Shown here: piece by piece, positions 23,279 to 33,981 of the stretch | Position numbering within the stretch: position 1 is the stretch's first letter | Layout of the letters: each line of letters begins with the position of its first letter | The notes under the pieces: generated by a model | Told to the model about the DNA's origin: nothing | Database searches by the model: none | What the model saw: the letters and a program-made list of their open reading frames with translations, nothing else | Translations under genes and position numbers: made by a program | Assembly (NCBI GenBank): GCA_024500155.1 | Contig: CM044868.1 | Coordinates: 30,415,165-30,479,164, forward strand | DNA from: Chenopodium formosanum | Taxonomy: Eukaryota; Streptophyta; Magnoliopsida; Caryophyllales; Amaranthaceae | Reading direction: 5' to 3' | Length of the DNA stretch: 64,000 nucleotides

Positions 23279-23805
23279 TTACTTGAGTAGGACACTCAAG
23301 AGAGCTACGTTCGGCCTGATTCCTTAGGAAAGGATACGTAGGCAACCCTTTACGGGTGCGGCCACTTTATTTTTCGACATCTCCGCGTTCCAGAATCAAC
23401 TAGAAGTCAACAAAAAAAACAGAAAATTACTGGCGTCGCAGAACAGAGTCTGGCGCCAGCCACAAGCCATTAGCGCCAAACGATAGTATTGGCGCCTGGC
23501 GCCAGACCTCAATACCTGGCGCCAAACTGCAGTCACTGGCGCCAATTCAGTAATACAATCTGGGCGAATTTTGGTGTTTTTCGGAAAATTTTCGACTTCC
23601 GTACTCGAAAAATTTCTGGAAAATTAATTTTTCTCGATTTTCATTGCTTTAATAATATAAATTTAAAGTAACAATTTAATTGAAAGCTGAAATTTCATTA
23701 ATAAAATAAAATTACAATGTTAATGGAATTTAAATAAGGCTTAAATAAATAAATTAACTTTAAATAAAAATTAATAATCTAATAAATCTAAAGCTAAGCA
23801 ATGTT
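23279..23805 (+). other. Post-integrase region of Element B
   Basis: Holds the conserved segment AGCTACGTTCGGCCTGATTCC...GATACGTAGGCAACC (23306-23346), then a GC-palindrome array and AT-rich sequence to the 3' end of the first antisense gene. No gene in this gap. Confidence 0.75.
23432..23543 (+). repeat. 20-bp GC-palindrome array, cluster 7 (post-integrase)
   Basis: Cores start at 23432, 23452, 23472, 23491 (partner 23498), 23518 and 23538. The spacing pattern equals that of cluster 3 unit for unit, although clusters 3 and 7 sit in different parts of different elements. Confidence 0.88.
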
Positions 23806-25233
23806 TTAATCTTTCTTTTCCTTCTTTGCTCTTTTCCAATTCTTTTCTGTTTCCTCCTCTTCATCCATTACTTTAGCTAGTAGGCATCCTTTAGAGGACC
23901 TACATTCAATTTTAGAATAGATTGTTTCCCCTTCAGCGAGCACCCCATACTTCTTTTCCACCCAAGCCTTTTTGTCTGTGGTGGTAGCTTTCCTTTTCCC
24001 CTTGTCTTTAGTAGAATTCTTCTTCTTAGGCATTGTAGGCGTTTTGAATTCAATTCTTGCACCTAAACGTTCTTTGGCCGGTGTCACCCTGTCACCAAGA
24101 CGATTCTTCACATCGGTTCTACCCTGGTCAATTGAAGACTTCTTCAACAACCACTCTTTTACGTCATTAGGTAAAGAAGGGGGGACTTTTTGGGTGATCA
24201 CTTCCCATAAAGGTCTAATGCTCCAGTACGTGTCAAATCTATCTACTTCTTGAGAAACGGGGTACTCATAGGGAGGACGAAGATCTCCGGAAGGAATATT
24301 TTGAAGCAAGCCATATTGTCTTTTTACCTTGCAGGGATAATAATATGTTACACGAGACAAGCTTGGGAGACGGCAAAAAGGTTGCTTGTTAACACCAACC
24401 ATCCTTTTTATTTTCCACCATGGGATGACCCACTTGATAGCAAAATCACGTGATTCAAAGACTTTTCTCCACCCATGGCGCCCAATTTTAGGGATGCGCT
24501 TCTTCCTTCTCACAAAGCAAGTGGGCGTATAATTTTCAATGTCGTCCGGAGGGCTAATTAATCATAGCCTCTCCATTAGCCACATTTGTAAAAAATTGCA
24601 ATGTAAATAAATTAATATTACAATACAAAAATATATTTTTGATTTCTGTAATTAAAAATATTATTTTTCTACCTGTAATAAAATTGGAGAGCCGCGAAGA
24701 GGTGCTTTTGGGTCCCTTTTCAATTCATCTAGACTAATCATAGTCTCTCCAACTATCAATGGCATTGGATTTCTCCCCGATTCAATTTGTTCTAGCACAG
24801 TGGTTATAATTGATTGACCCTCGTTAATTTTACCACTACTAAGACAATATTGATTAAGCATGCAGAATAAGAACGCCCTTCTTCTATATATGTGAAAAGA
24901 TTCAGAAAGAGGTTTATCAAAATAGTAGCGTGCGAATTCTTTCAAGTTCACTACATTGCCATCTACTATCTTTGATAAATCCCTTTCCTTCAAGTTAAAG
25001 AAGCGCTCAAAATCCTTATAGTAATATGTATCTACTCTAGGGATTACTACCAGGTCTATTGCAGGGAAGCCTAAAATAGCACCAAATTCCTCTGGCAAAG
25101 GGCTAATTTCATCATACCCTATTCTAAAACAATGTGTATCAATGTTCCAAAATTCTAAAGCGGTATGTATGAAGTCTATGTCTAAATCTACCCCTTTGAT
25201 ACCATAAATTCCCCCCAAGTGAAATAAATCCAA
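23806..25233 (-). pseudogene. Antisense gene 1: DUF7745-type (PMD-related) protein
   Basis: Two minus-strand exons. Exon 1 (25233-24673, 187 codons) has HTALEFWNIDTHCF and GYDEISPLPEEFGAILG, the pattern of DUF7745, a plant family related to the plant mobile domain, and ends at a clean donor (ACAG|GTAGAA). Exon 2 (about 24585-23806) continues in phase 0 with MERL and SPPDDIENYTPTCF, then a basic tail (KKKNSTKDKGKRKATTTDKK) that could be a nuclear signal. Defects: the expected acceptor reads ACAA instead of ACAG (24586), an in-frame TGA replaces a likely Trp at 24562-24564, and exon 1 opens right after an in-frame TAA, so the true start is lost or upstream. Function unknown; the assignment is from remembered patterns. 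Confidence 0.72.
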
Positions 25234-25938
25234 TTATTTTCTTTCTCTAGCATTAAGAGATCGACACCATTCATTCTTATTTTTTCTAAAGAGAAGAATA
25301 TTTTTTTCGATGAAATTATGATAAGAATCGGCTGAGCAGGGGGCTATTATGCACAAATTGCGAGGAATTTCAATCTGAATGAAATACGGAGTCAGCGTCA
25401 ATTGGCGTCAAAACCCCGACATTGGCGCCACCTATAAGTGCTTGGCGCTACACGCTAAGTGTAGCGCCTAGCGCCACGCGCCACAGGCTGGCGCCAGCTG
25501 GCGCCAAGTCAGCAGAGAAGCCGCGCGTGCTCAGTTGCATTTTGATATTAAACTTGAGTCGGTTAATGACTTTATGCCCCCGTTTTAATTTTTTCTAAAT
25601 ATTTTTTCTATCCTCCTCTTAATTAATTAATTAAATATAGCAATTATTTTTAGTTAATTTTATTTCTTTTTTTGGATTTTATATTAATTTTCAAAAAACC
25701 AGCTTTTTCTCCGTTTTATTTTTTATTTTTCTTTTTGGGGGAGAGAGTCGGATAATACCCTCCATCAATAATAAAAATGACGGAATTTGCGCAAAATTGT
25801 TATCACACTTGCACACACTAACATACACAAACATAATAATAAATAAATTTACAATAACATAACATAAAATGTCTAAATAATGAGTCAAAGGCAAAGTTCT
25901 ATAAAAAAGTCAAAATAAAATACATATACAGAAACAAA
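25234..25938 (-). other. Spacer between antisense genes
   Basis: Holds a GC-palindrome array (25394-25506) upstream of antisense gene 1, then AT-rich sequence that would be the 3' flank of antisense gene 2. No gene seen. Confidence 0.65.
25394..25506 (-). repeat. 20-bp GC-palindrome array, cluster 8 (upstream of antisense gene 1)
   Basis: Cores at 25404, 25424, 25444, 25463 (partner 25470), 25490 and 25500. It lies 160-270 bp upstream of the first antisense exon. Confidence 0.85.
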
Positions 25939-28284
25939 CTACGGCGTCGGAGGACGTAGGCCCATCATGCCATAGAACTGCGCCGTCCGAGGAGTCACCT
26001 CTCCACCAGCTCCGGCCTCAGCACCAACTCCAGTCTCCGTAGGAGGAGGAAAATTCAAGACAGGACCGCTCCAGCCAAGGTCAACCTGAGGCTGAGACCG
26101 CGGAGGCTGCTGCGATGACGAGCCAACCTCGTACATCCCACCACCTCTGAAAGCCGAGGTATCCTCTCCTACCGGTGCAGCAGGAGCACCCTCAGAAGAA
26201 AATCCTGAACCCTCAGCAACGTCGGCTCGAGCAGCCTCAGAACGACCACCTCTACCTCCTGACGAAGTACGACGACGTCTCGAGCTAAACCTCGCCGGAT
26301 CTCTCCGCCCCTTAGGTCTCGTACGGGTGTGAGAAGCGATTGGCTGACCCTACAAAACGAATTAAATCAGAAACAAGAAAAACTGAAGCCATAATGCAGA
26401 AATAATAAGTGAAGAAAAGTTACCTCTCGGACAACGTCGTCCCGACGACAGGTAGCCGCGTTCCTCATCCGGACGAGCTGGCTCCGAAAGGCATCTATAC
26501 ATCGTGCCATAGTCGAAACCACCTCACGTGAGAACTATCAAGAAAATAAGTCAGTGAAAATACATGATAACTGAATACAAGATTCTGAATTAAAACTAGA
26601 CTTACCCTAGTCTGGTGACGAGGAATCGACCGCTCCACGAAGCGCTCGCCCTCGGGAGCCGGAGAAATCATCTCCTCGATCGGCCCGTACATCCCCTGGT
26701 AGTGGATGGACATACGGGGTGGCACAAACTCAGTGGGACCATCCTGATAAGACAGAAAGAAATCAGTAAGGTACTACTTGGGGGCTACTTAGCGAAAAAT
26801 AGAAAGCTAAGGATCTTACCCTCACATCCTCGGCCGGTACAGGGGCTGGAGCCAACAAAGGAAGTAGCTCCTCAGCATAACTCCGCCCAAGGATCACATG
26901 GGACCGCCAGAGGGAACCAGATCCCTCAGCCATGCTTGACAACTCTCTCTCGTCGAACATGTGGCGTGGTGGAGGAGCAGGAACAACGAAATCATCAGAA
27001 GAGTGTTGTCTAGCAACTCTCTCTCCTAAATACACAACCGCTCCATAGGTCCCCGGAAAGTAGCGGCGCTCAGCAGAGTACTGAACGGCTAATCCGGGGA
27101 CCGTCCAACCGCCCCACGATCGGTATACTACCTCAGGTCCCTATAAAAAGCACCAATCAGGTAAAAACATGTCTAAAACACCACAGAAGAGCAAGATAAG
27201 CACTAAAAGCATACCGAGATGATCCGACTCCGGACACATGCAATAGACATGTCCACATGGTGGCCGCCCCAAGAGGCGCTCACCGGATATCCCCTCGGCG
27301 ATGGTCTTGCCGGCGCAACGGGAGGAAAGTACTCGTAGAACCAGATCTATAAAAAGTTAAAGCGTGAGTAAAACGCTAACTAACATGTAAGGCTAAACTT
27401 TATAGGGAATAATGTTTACCTCTACGACCTTCCAGAAAGCAGACAAAGCGACGTTCGTCCTAAAGGACCGGTGGCGACACGAGTCCCTCAGCGCGCGAAC
27501 GAAATCAGTATAGGTCAAAATGGCCCAGTCATAAGTCCCGATCCGCTGAAAATCACGGACAGCAGGGAGGTAGTAAAGCAATTCCCTACTACCCCTGTCA
27601 GGGGAGAATATCCCTGACAACAACATCAGCACAAAGATGCGCACCCGTTGCTCTCGGGTGGTCGCATCATCATCGAGAGTCGCTGCCAGCGTCGAGCGGC
27701 GAATCCCTCTAGCACTGAACTGAGTCGTCTCGACCTCAGCTCGGGCCCGAACAGCAACCGGCCCCAACGGCTCCTCGACCTCTGGCGAAAAGACGTCGAT
27801 CCCGCCGTCGAACGGCAGCGGCACAGAAGTAAACTTCAGTCCTGTGATGAGACTAAATTGTAGGGGTGACCATCATCTCGCCCCAGGGAAAATGAAAGGT
27901 GTTGGTGGTGTCCCAGAAGAACTCCACCAAGGCGCGTACTACGTGTTGACCCCCGCTGGAGGCGACCATAGCCTCGGAGGTCTCAAACAGAGCAACTAGT
28001 CCGCAGGACTCCCATAGGAGCCTCGCCTCGTGGTCTCTGGCGATGTGCATCCTGTACAAATCGCCTAGACCATCACAGCCGGAGCCGTGATGTCGTGTCC
28101 TCCCAGGCTCGGTTCCCCGTCTCACCCTCTCAGAAATGTGGTGGACAGGGGCAAAGAACAAGGTCTGCTCATCCCACTCTGGGAGCCGACCAAGCGAAGT
28201 GGATGGTGTGGCGTCGTCCTCTACGGGCTCATGCTCCCGTCTAGTGTTTCGGGACCGTGAACCTGAGCCTCGCTGTCTAGCCAT
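25939..28284 (-). pseudogene. Antisense gene 2: plant mobile domain (PMD) gene with five introns
   Basis: Minus-strand exons: 28284-27420, 27346-27215, 27140-26820, 26743-26606, 26534-26424, 26349-25939 (stop TAG). Every intron is 63-80 nt or slightly longer, with GT donor and AG acceptor, and every junction is phase 0. The product would be about 660 residues. Exon 1 has the PMD signature (HFPWGEMMVTPT, VPLPFDGGIDVF, YLPAVRDFQRIGTYDWAILTY). Exon 2 has WFYEYFPPV and SWGGHHVDMS. The last exon is Arg/Gly/Ser-rich and low-complexity. The only defect found is a 2-nt deletion near 27865. PMD proteins such as Arabidopsis MAIL1/MAIN act in gene expression and transposon silencing; PMD genes are often carried by transposons. 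What this copy did is unknown. Confidence 0.87.
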
Positions 28285-29189
28285 GCTACATTGTGCAGAA
28301 TCATCATAAATTAAAGTTCTATAGTATCTAAGGTTCGCCTAGCCGCATGATACTATGTTCGCGAAACAGAATACGTAGTACTAAAACAGAGCACAAATTC
28401 AAATTGAGCATGACAACATTTTTTCAAGCAATCAAACAATTTCTTGCAACACTATAGTGATTATTGTGACAAATTGAACAAGAATTGCTAGCAAAAACAT
28501 CAAGAACGAGCCACATTGTTCCTCACGACCTTAAGAGGTCCAACAATGGCAAATTGCTCATTTCTTCACCAAATTGAGTCAAACAAGTCTCAAAGTACTC
28601 CTAAGGCAATATACAAACATAAACAAGCAATTTCATGGCATAAAACTTGATAAAAAAAGCAAATTGAGCATTATAAATTTCAAATTTTCATGAAATTCGT
28701 GAATAAACATGCCAAGAATTCATAAAAACCGGTGTGAGTTTGAGGAAAACTTACATAGATCGGGAATATAGATGAAAAGAGCTTTGATTTGCAACAAATT
28801 TGAGCGAATTCGGTTGAGAAACGAGTGAGCAACGATCAATTGAAGTTTTCGGACTTCTCTCGAGCAGTTTCGCGACGAACAGAGCAAGAAATGAACGAAA
28901 ACGGGAATTTAAAGAGATTCCCGTGATGGCGCCAGTCCCTAGGCATTGGCGTCACTTTCTGGGCTTGGTGCCAGACGCCAACGCCAGCGCCTGGCGCTAA
29001 TGCCATTAGGCTGGCGCTGATGGATTTTCAGCGACGCCAAAGCAGCCAGCCGCCTGTTGGGGTTGTGCTAGCCTTCTGCAATATATTTTGGGTTCCTTGG
29101 TACGCCAGTTAGCCCCTCTAAGCAATTTGACATGATTAAGTAATCGGCTTGATTACGTAAAGTGATCGACCTGATAAAAAGATCATCTC
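28285..29189 (-). promoter_or_regulatory. Putative leader and promoter of antisense gene 2
   Basis: About 640 bp of AT-rich sequence upstream of the PMD start. A TATA-like CTCTTTAAATTCC (28905-28917, minus strand) lies just downstream of GC-palindrome cluster 9, the same order as in the LTR promoters. No gene is seen to 29189. This is inference from layout only. Confidence 0.4.
28928..29040 (-). repeat. 20-bp GC-palindrome array, cluster 9 (upstream of antisense gene 2)
   Basis: Cores at 28928, 28948, 28967 (partner 28974), 28986 (partner 28993) and 29013. It sits 15-130 bp upstream of the TATA-like box on the minus strand. Confidence 0.82.
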
Positions 29190-29985
29190 ACTTAGCTTAA
29201 AGCGCCTAAGCATAGGTTCAAGAGCAAAAGGCACCGACATATAGGTTCAAGAGCAAAGGGCACCGACATACAGGTTCAAAGCGAGAGAGCGCCGACGTAC
29301 AGGAATAGCAAAGGCAAGTTCAGGCGAACTTTTAAAGATCGACGGGCGTGGATCTTCGGTAATTTCCTTTGGAAGATTATCGCATCAAATGAGGATGACT
29401 TCAAGAGAAGATGTCTTCGGCATCATTCCCTAGCTTGCGGAAAGTTGTCATGAAAAACTGAAGGTAATTTCGGGCGAAGTTGTCTTCGATCATAGTCCCT
29501 TAGGCATGGAAGATGGTCATAATGCGGATGAGAATTATTTCGAGAGAAATAATTTTCGATAGTATTCCCTTGGACGTGAAATATTATCAATGCGGATGGA
29601 GATTGTTTCGAGAGAAATAATCTTCGATAGTGTTCCCTTTGACATGGAATATTATCATTGCGAGGAGGATAGTTTCAGGCGAAGCAATCTTCTAATTTGG
29701 AAGCATCTACAAGGCGTAACGGTTTTCAAGCGGGATGGCATTCTCTAGCTTGCAGGAGGTCATCAAAACAACAGTAAAGCGGCAACAATCGGTTACTTTC
29801 AGAGACGTGTGCTCGACGGTGCAAGATACGCGTTTCTTAACTCTTTTATCTGTTTAACTAACGCTAGTTTTTCAGGTATCGGCGTTACAAGAGTGATTTA
29901 GGATCGCAGAACATTCTGAATCATTCTCCGTCCCTATCGATACTTTGACTTTTGTTTTTGAAACTTGCGTTTCTCCAAACTCAGT
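29190..29985 (+). repeat. Repeat-rich 3' UTR of Element B
   Basis: Bases 29210-29300 hold three short repeats (AGGTTCAAGAGCAAA..GCACCGACATA). Bases 29380-29700 hold about five diverged units of roughly 65 bp built on TTTCGAGAGAAATAATCTTCGATAGTGTTCCC. The array differs in sequence from Element 1's 71-bp array although it is in the same place, fitting the known fast turnover of Tat 3' UTR arrays. Bases 29760-29985 are the conserved block before the polypurine tract. Confidence 0.78.
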
Positions 29986-30000
29986 CAAAGTGGGGGCTTC
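29986..30000 (+). other. Element B polypurine tract
   Basis: CAAAGTGGGGGCTTC directly before the 3' LTR; identical in core to those of Elements 1 and 2. Confidence 0.87.
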
Positions 30001-30554
30001 TGTACACACCCATTTGTGTCTCCCCAAAACCAAACCCGGTGATGAGTGCCTTTCACGTCGAATCATAATCGAATGAAACAAAAGTGTGGAAAGGTCTAGC
30101 GTTGCGGAAAGTTTTATTTCTCTTCTCTTCTCCCTGTTTTTGAAAACTTTATTTTAAGAAAACAGCCAATCCAGTTTGGTTGGTCCATGATATGGGTCCA
30201 ATAGTGGTGTAGTTGGATGGGGCTCGGAAAGACCTTTCCAACGATATATTATAAGCCCAATTCCGATGAATATTGAGGAAGTTATGGCCAATTTACTAAA
30301 CTGGGCCCGGTTTGAGCTTTATGTACGGCCCAATGATCTAGGGGAGGGCCTAATATAATTTATCATTCCTAATGAAATTAGGAATGGTTTTGGTCTTCTA
30401 GAACATTCTAGAAGGTTCTCATCATTTCTAATTCAATTAGGACTCTTCAGAATTTTAATCAAGATCAAATAGCATTTTCGATTGAAATTATATTATTTTA
30501 TCTTCCAGTACGGGAAATTTATCAGATTTTCAAAAATGCGTTGAAAACCAGTTT

Positions 30555-30645
30555 GGCGTCCAACCCCAGGCCTTGGCGCCTGGAACCAGGCTTGGTGCCA
30601 GGCGCTAGCCATTGGCGCCTGGCGCTAGCCACTGGTGCCGGCGCC
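30555..30645 (+). repeat. 20-bp GC-palindrome array, cluster 10 (LTR promoter)
   Basis: Cores at 30555, 30575, 30594 (partner 30601), 30614 (partner 30621), 30634 (partner 30640), ending about 60 bp before the TATA box. Confidence 0.88.
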
Positions 30646-30705
30646 AATGTGTTTTTTCGATCTTCAGACTTTGTTTTGTTAAATTATCTTTTTTGGATGA
30701 TTTTC

Positions 30706-30715
30706 TCTATAAATA
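30706..30715 (+). promoter_or_regulatory. LTR TATA box, Element B 3' LTR
   Basis: TCTATAAATA, in line with TATA boxes of all sister LTRs here. Confidence 0.7.
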
Positions 30716-31981
30716 TCGTATCAAAAACTCCGTTTTCAATGATCAACTCTCTTTAATCTACAATTCATTCATCAATTCTCTTTATTTTTACAAATCATTC
30801 ACCAATTACCATTCATCTAATTCTTCCCAATTCATTCATTCATCATCTTTCTTTCATTAATTCTCAATAATATTAATTCTTTAGTATTCTTTTTTAAACT
30901 TTGCTTTTTCACACAAAATTTCGCATTCACAAAATCTAGAAACACCTAGCCATATTCGAATTTGCCTTCGCCCTAGACGTGAAAGGTTTTAATTTCTGAG
31001 GGTTTGGTCCCAAATCTCTTTTTCAATTATTTAATTTAATTGTTTTGCTTTATTATTTTCCTTGAAGTTACTAACGTGTGTATTTTGTTATTAGAAAGAG
31101 GTACGAGGCATCCAAGTAAGTACTTTAATTGATTTATTGATATTATGATGTAGAAATCATGCTTACATAGTTATTATGATATTCCTAGTATCATGTCTAG
31201 GGTAATTTAATATTAATTATGGTTGTTACGATGTTTCCTATGTTCTTCCTAATATTTATGATTGTTAGTATCATGTTAGGGTTAAAGATTTGATTTTTAT
31301 TGCTTAGTGACATGCTAGGGTTTGTTATTAATCTTGTTAGTATCATGCCTAGGATCTTGCTATGCTTTAGCATGATTATAATTATAATTTAAGATTATCA
31401 TTATGATTGATACAATTATTATTCATGATTATTATTTATTATGTTGCTTGATGCTTATTATTTATTGTTATTGCTTGATCACCTTTGATGCATGCTTAAA
31501 GGGAATTGGTACTTGTAATCACGCTTAATAAGATAATTAATAATCTTGTTAGGTTAACTTTGATTATAATTCAAGTGATCGCCAATAATAGATTTATTTG
31601 TGCATTAAATTCAACCAACATAGATTAAACAGGTTTAGGGTTAATCCTATTGATTGCATGTTAGTCAGAAAGCGCACATGAATACGAGCAGAATAAAGTA
31701 GAGGCCTATTATTAGGGCAGGTTCAATCTCTTTTAGGTTGGATTTGTACCTTCATCCCCAGACCCTTATTTGGTTCATGACCTTATGGAGTTGAAGATCT
31801 CTTGGGTCGTTAAGGGGTGTAACCTTCACCTCGTGAACGGTTTACAAGTTCCTTAAAAACTTGTTGGCGACTCTTTTGCTCTATCTTCTTCCCTTTTGGA
31901 CGCCACCGTACTTTAGTGTATGATCACAATGGGTTCAAGCTAGTGGGATTTTAAAGGCTTGAAATTATTCCCTACAGGAAT

Positions 31982-33976
31982 ATTTCAAGCATTACCCCAA
32001 ACTTGAACCCCACTGTGATCATACACTTAAGCATGGTGGCATCCAAAGGGAAAGAAGCTAGAGCAAAAGAGTCACCAACAAGTTTTAGGAACTTGTAAAG
32101 CGTTCACAGGGTGAAGGTTACACCCCTTAACGATCCAGGAGATTGTCAACTCCAATAGGTCTGGAACCATGACTGGTAGTTCGGGGATGAAGAAACAAAT
32201 CCAACCTAAAAGAGATTGAACCTGCCCTAATAATAGGCCTCTACTTTATTATGATCGTATTCATGTGCGCTTTCTGACTAACATGCAATCATTAGGTTAA
32301 CCCTAAACCTGTTTATCTATGTTGGTTGAATATAAATGCACAAATAAAATTATTATTGACGATCACTTAAATTATAATCAAATTAACCCTAAACAAGATT
32401 ATTAATTATCTTTTTAAGCGTGATTACTAGTACAAATTCCCTTTAAACATGTATAAAAGGTGTGATCAAGCAATAACAATAAATATAACATCAAGCAACA
32501 TAATAACATTCATAATAAATAACAATCATAATTATAATCATTATCACAATAATTATAACAATTATAAAAAGAATCATGTTAAAGCATAATAATACCAAGA
32601 TCCTAGGCATGATACTAACAAGATTAATAACAAACCATAGCATGTCACTAAACAATAAAAATCAAAGCTTTAACCCTAACATGATACTATCATGAATATT
32701 AGAAAAAGAATAGGAAACATCGCAGGAATCACAATTGTCATATTTGATATTAGAAATTATAGTTGTTACCCTTAACATGATACTAGGAAGGTCAAAACGC
32801 CCTAACATGACACTAGAAATCAAAATAACAATCTAGACATGATTTCTATATCATAATAACAATGCAAACAACTAAAGCACTTACTTGGATGCCGCGTATC
32901 TCTTTCTAATAACAAAATACACACGTTAGTAACTTCAAGGAAAATATAATTAAATTAAATAATTGAAAGAAAGTTTAGACTAGATTTGGGACCAAACCCT
33001 CAGAAATCAAACCTTTCACGTCTTGGGCGAAGGCAACTTCGAACTTGGCTAGGTGTTTCTAGATTTTGTGAATGCGGAATTTTGTATGCAAAAGGCTAGT
33101 TTAGAAAAGAAAGAGAAGAATCTTGATGAGAGTTGGTGAAAGAGAGAATTAGAGAGAATAAGAATTGATGAGAAGAATTGATGATTATTGATGGAATTTG
33201 ATGATTGAAAACGGAGGTTTTAGGAGGCTGTTTATAGAGAAAATCAGCCGGACGGATAGAAAAACAAATCAGAGTTTCAACGAGAATAAAACAGATTAGC
33301 GCCAGACGCTGGACATTAGTGCCAGGCACTAACCATTAACGCCAGGCACTAATCTTGACGTCGGGCGCTAGAAACTAATTTCACGCGTTTTCTTAATTTT
33401 GGTAAAATTTAGCTGTACAGAAGAGCAAAATCGTATTTCCTTAAAAACACTTTTTCATTCTCATTAAAACTCTAAAAAGTCAACCAAAGTCAATTTATCA
33501 ATGCTAATTAAATTATGAATAAAAAGAACCTTCTAGAAGAATCTAGAAGACTATAATCAATTTTAATTGCATTAGGAATGATAAATCAATATTAGGCCCT
33601 CCTCTAGATCATTGGACCGCATATAAGGATCAAAACGGGCCCAATTTGGTAATTTGGCAATAACTTCCTCATTATTCATCGAAATTGGGCTTATAATATA
33701 TCGTTGGAAAGCTCTTTTCGTACCCGACCTAACTACGCTATTATTGGACCCTTGTCATGGACCAAACCAAACTGGATTGGCCGTTTTCTCAAAAATAGGT
33801 TTTCAAAAACAGAGAGAATGAAAAGAAATATTTTCAAAAACAAAAATAAGAGATATTTTAATAAAAACATCTTCATCACTAGACTTTTCACACTTTCACT
33901 TCTTTCGATTATGATTCGACGCGAAGGGTACTTATCATCGGGTTTGGTTTTAGGGAGACACAAATGGGTGTCTATA
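31982..33976 (-). repeat. Element 1 5' LTR (main part)
   Basis: Continues from 14162-14171 once Element B is removed. Aligned with 4334-6340. TATA box at 33229-33240 (minus strand) and palindrome cluster 11 at 33298-33370. It ends GGGTGTCTATA, followed by the ATACT duplication. Confidence 0.92.
33298..33370 (-). repeat. 20-bp GC-palindrome array, cluster 11 (LTR promoter)
   Basis: Cores at 33298, 33318, 33338 and 33358 with partners 7 bp later (33305, 33325, 33345, 33365); exact 20-bp step, with some units decayed to AGTGCC or GGCACT. Confidence 0.85.
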
Positions 33977-33981
33977 ATACT

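Larger units (their letters stand above)
14172..31976 (+). mobile_element. Element B: 17.8 kb Tat-lineage Ty3/gypsy element
   Basis: Flanked by GGAAT at 14167-14171 and 31977-31981, with TG...CA LTR ends. Order: 5' LTR, tRNA-Arg primer site, leader, gag, protease, RT, RNase H, second RNase H, integrase, conserved post-integrase segment, two antisense genes, repeat-rich 3' UTR, polypurine tract, 3' LTR. The second archaeal-type RNase H places it in the Tat lineage (Retand/Ogre-like). It is inserted in the opposite direction 10 bp inside the U5 end of Element 1's 5' LTR. The LTRs differ by about 3% by eye where both are present. Gag-pol carries at least two frameshifts and eight stops, so it is inactive. 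Confidence 0.93.
30001..31976 (+). repeat. Element B 3' LTR (full length)
   Basis: 1976 bp, TGTACACACC to CCCTACA, followed by the GGAAT target duplication. Holds palindrome cluster 10 (30555-30645), TATA box (30706-30715) and AT-rich U5. It contains both segments missing from the 5' LTR. Confidence 0.95.
4324..33976 (-). mobile_element. Element 1: Tat-type LTR element, gag-only
   Basis: This minus-strand Ty3/gypsy element is bounded by ATACT target duplications (4319-4323 and 33977-33981) in LINE sequence. Its 3' LTR is 4324-6340. Its 5' LTR is 14162-14171 plus 31982-33976, split by Element B. Without Element B (17.8 kb plus its 5-bp TSD) and the 1.56 kb CACTA it is about 10.3 kb. In element order it holds a primer-binding site (14139-14156), a 1.66 kb leader, a broken gag (12477-11390), a conserved post-integrase segment (10520-10403), a repeat-rich 3' UTR and a polypurine tract at 6341. 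Protease, RT, RNase H and integrase are absent, so it must have moved with enzymes from a relative. By eye its two LTRs differ by about 5%. Confidence 0.9.

Noticed and set aside
25237..25350. Upstream extension of the DUF7745 gene as a third exon
   Set aside because: The in-frame sequence continues past a TAA to another stop without ATG or clear splice sites; I cannot define the start.
28285..28750. Idea that the PMD gene is better preserved than gag-pol, hence selected
   Set aside because: One lesion in about 660 codons against roughly ten in about 2300 codons is not a clear difference by counting; needs copy comparison.
5663..30645. Regular 20-bp GC units as a CRISPR-like array
   Set aside because: The units are degenerate palindromes with 5-7-nt spacers, in plant retrotransposons, with no cas genes.
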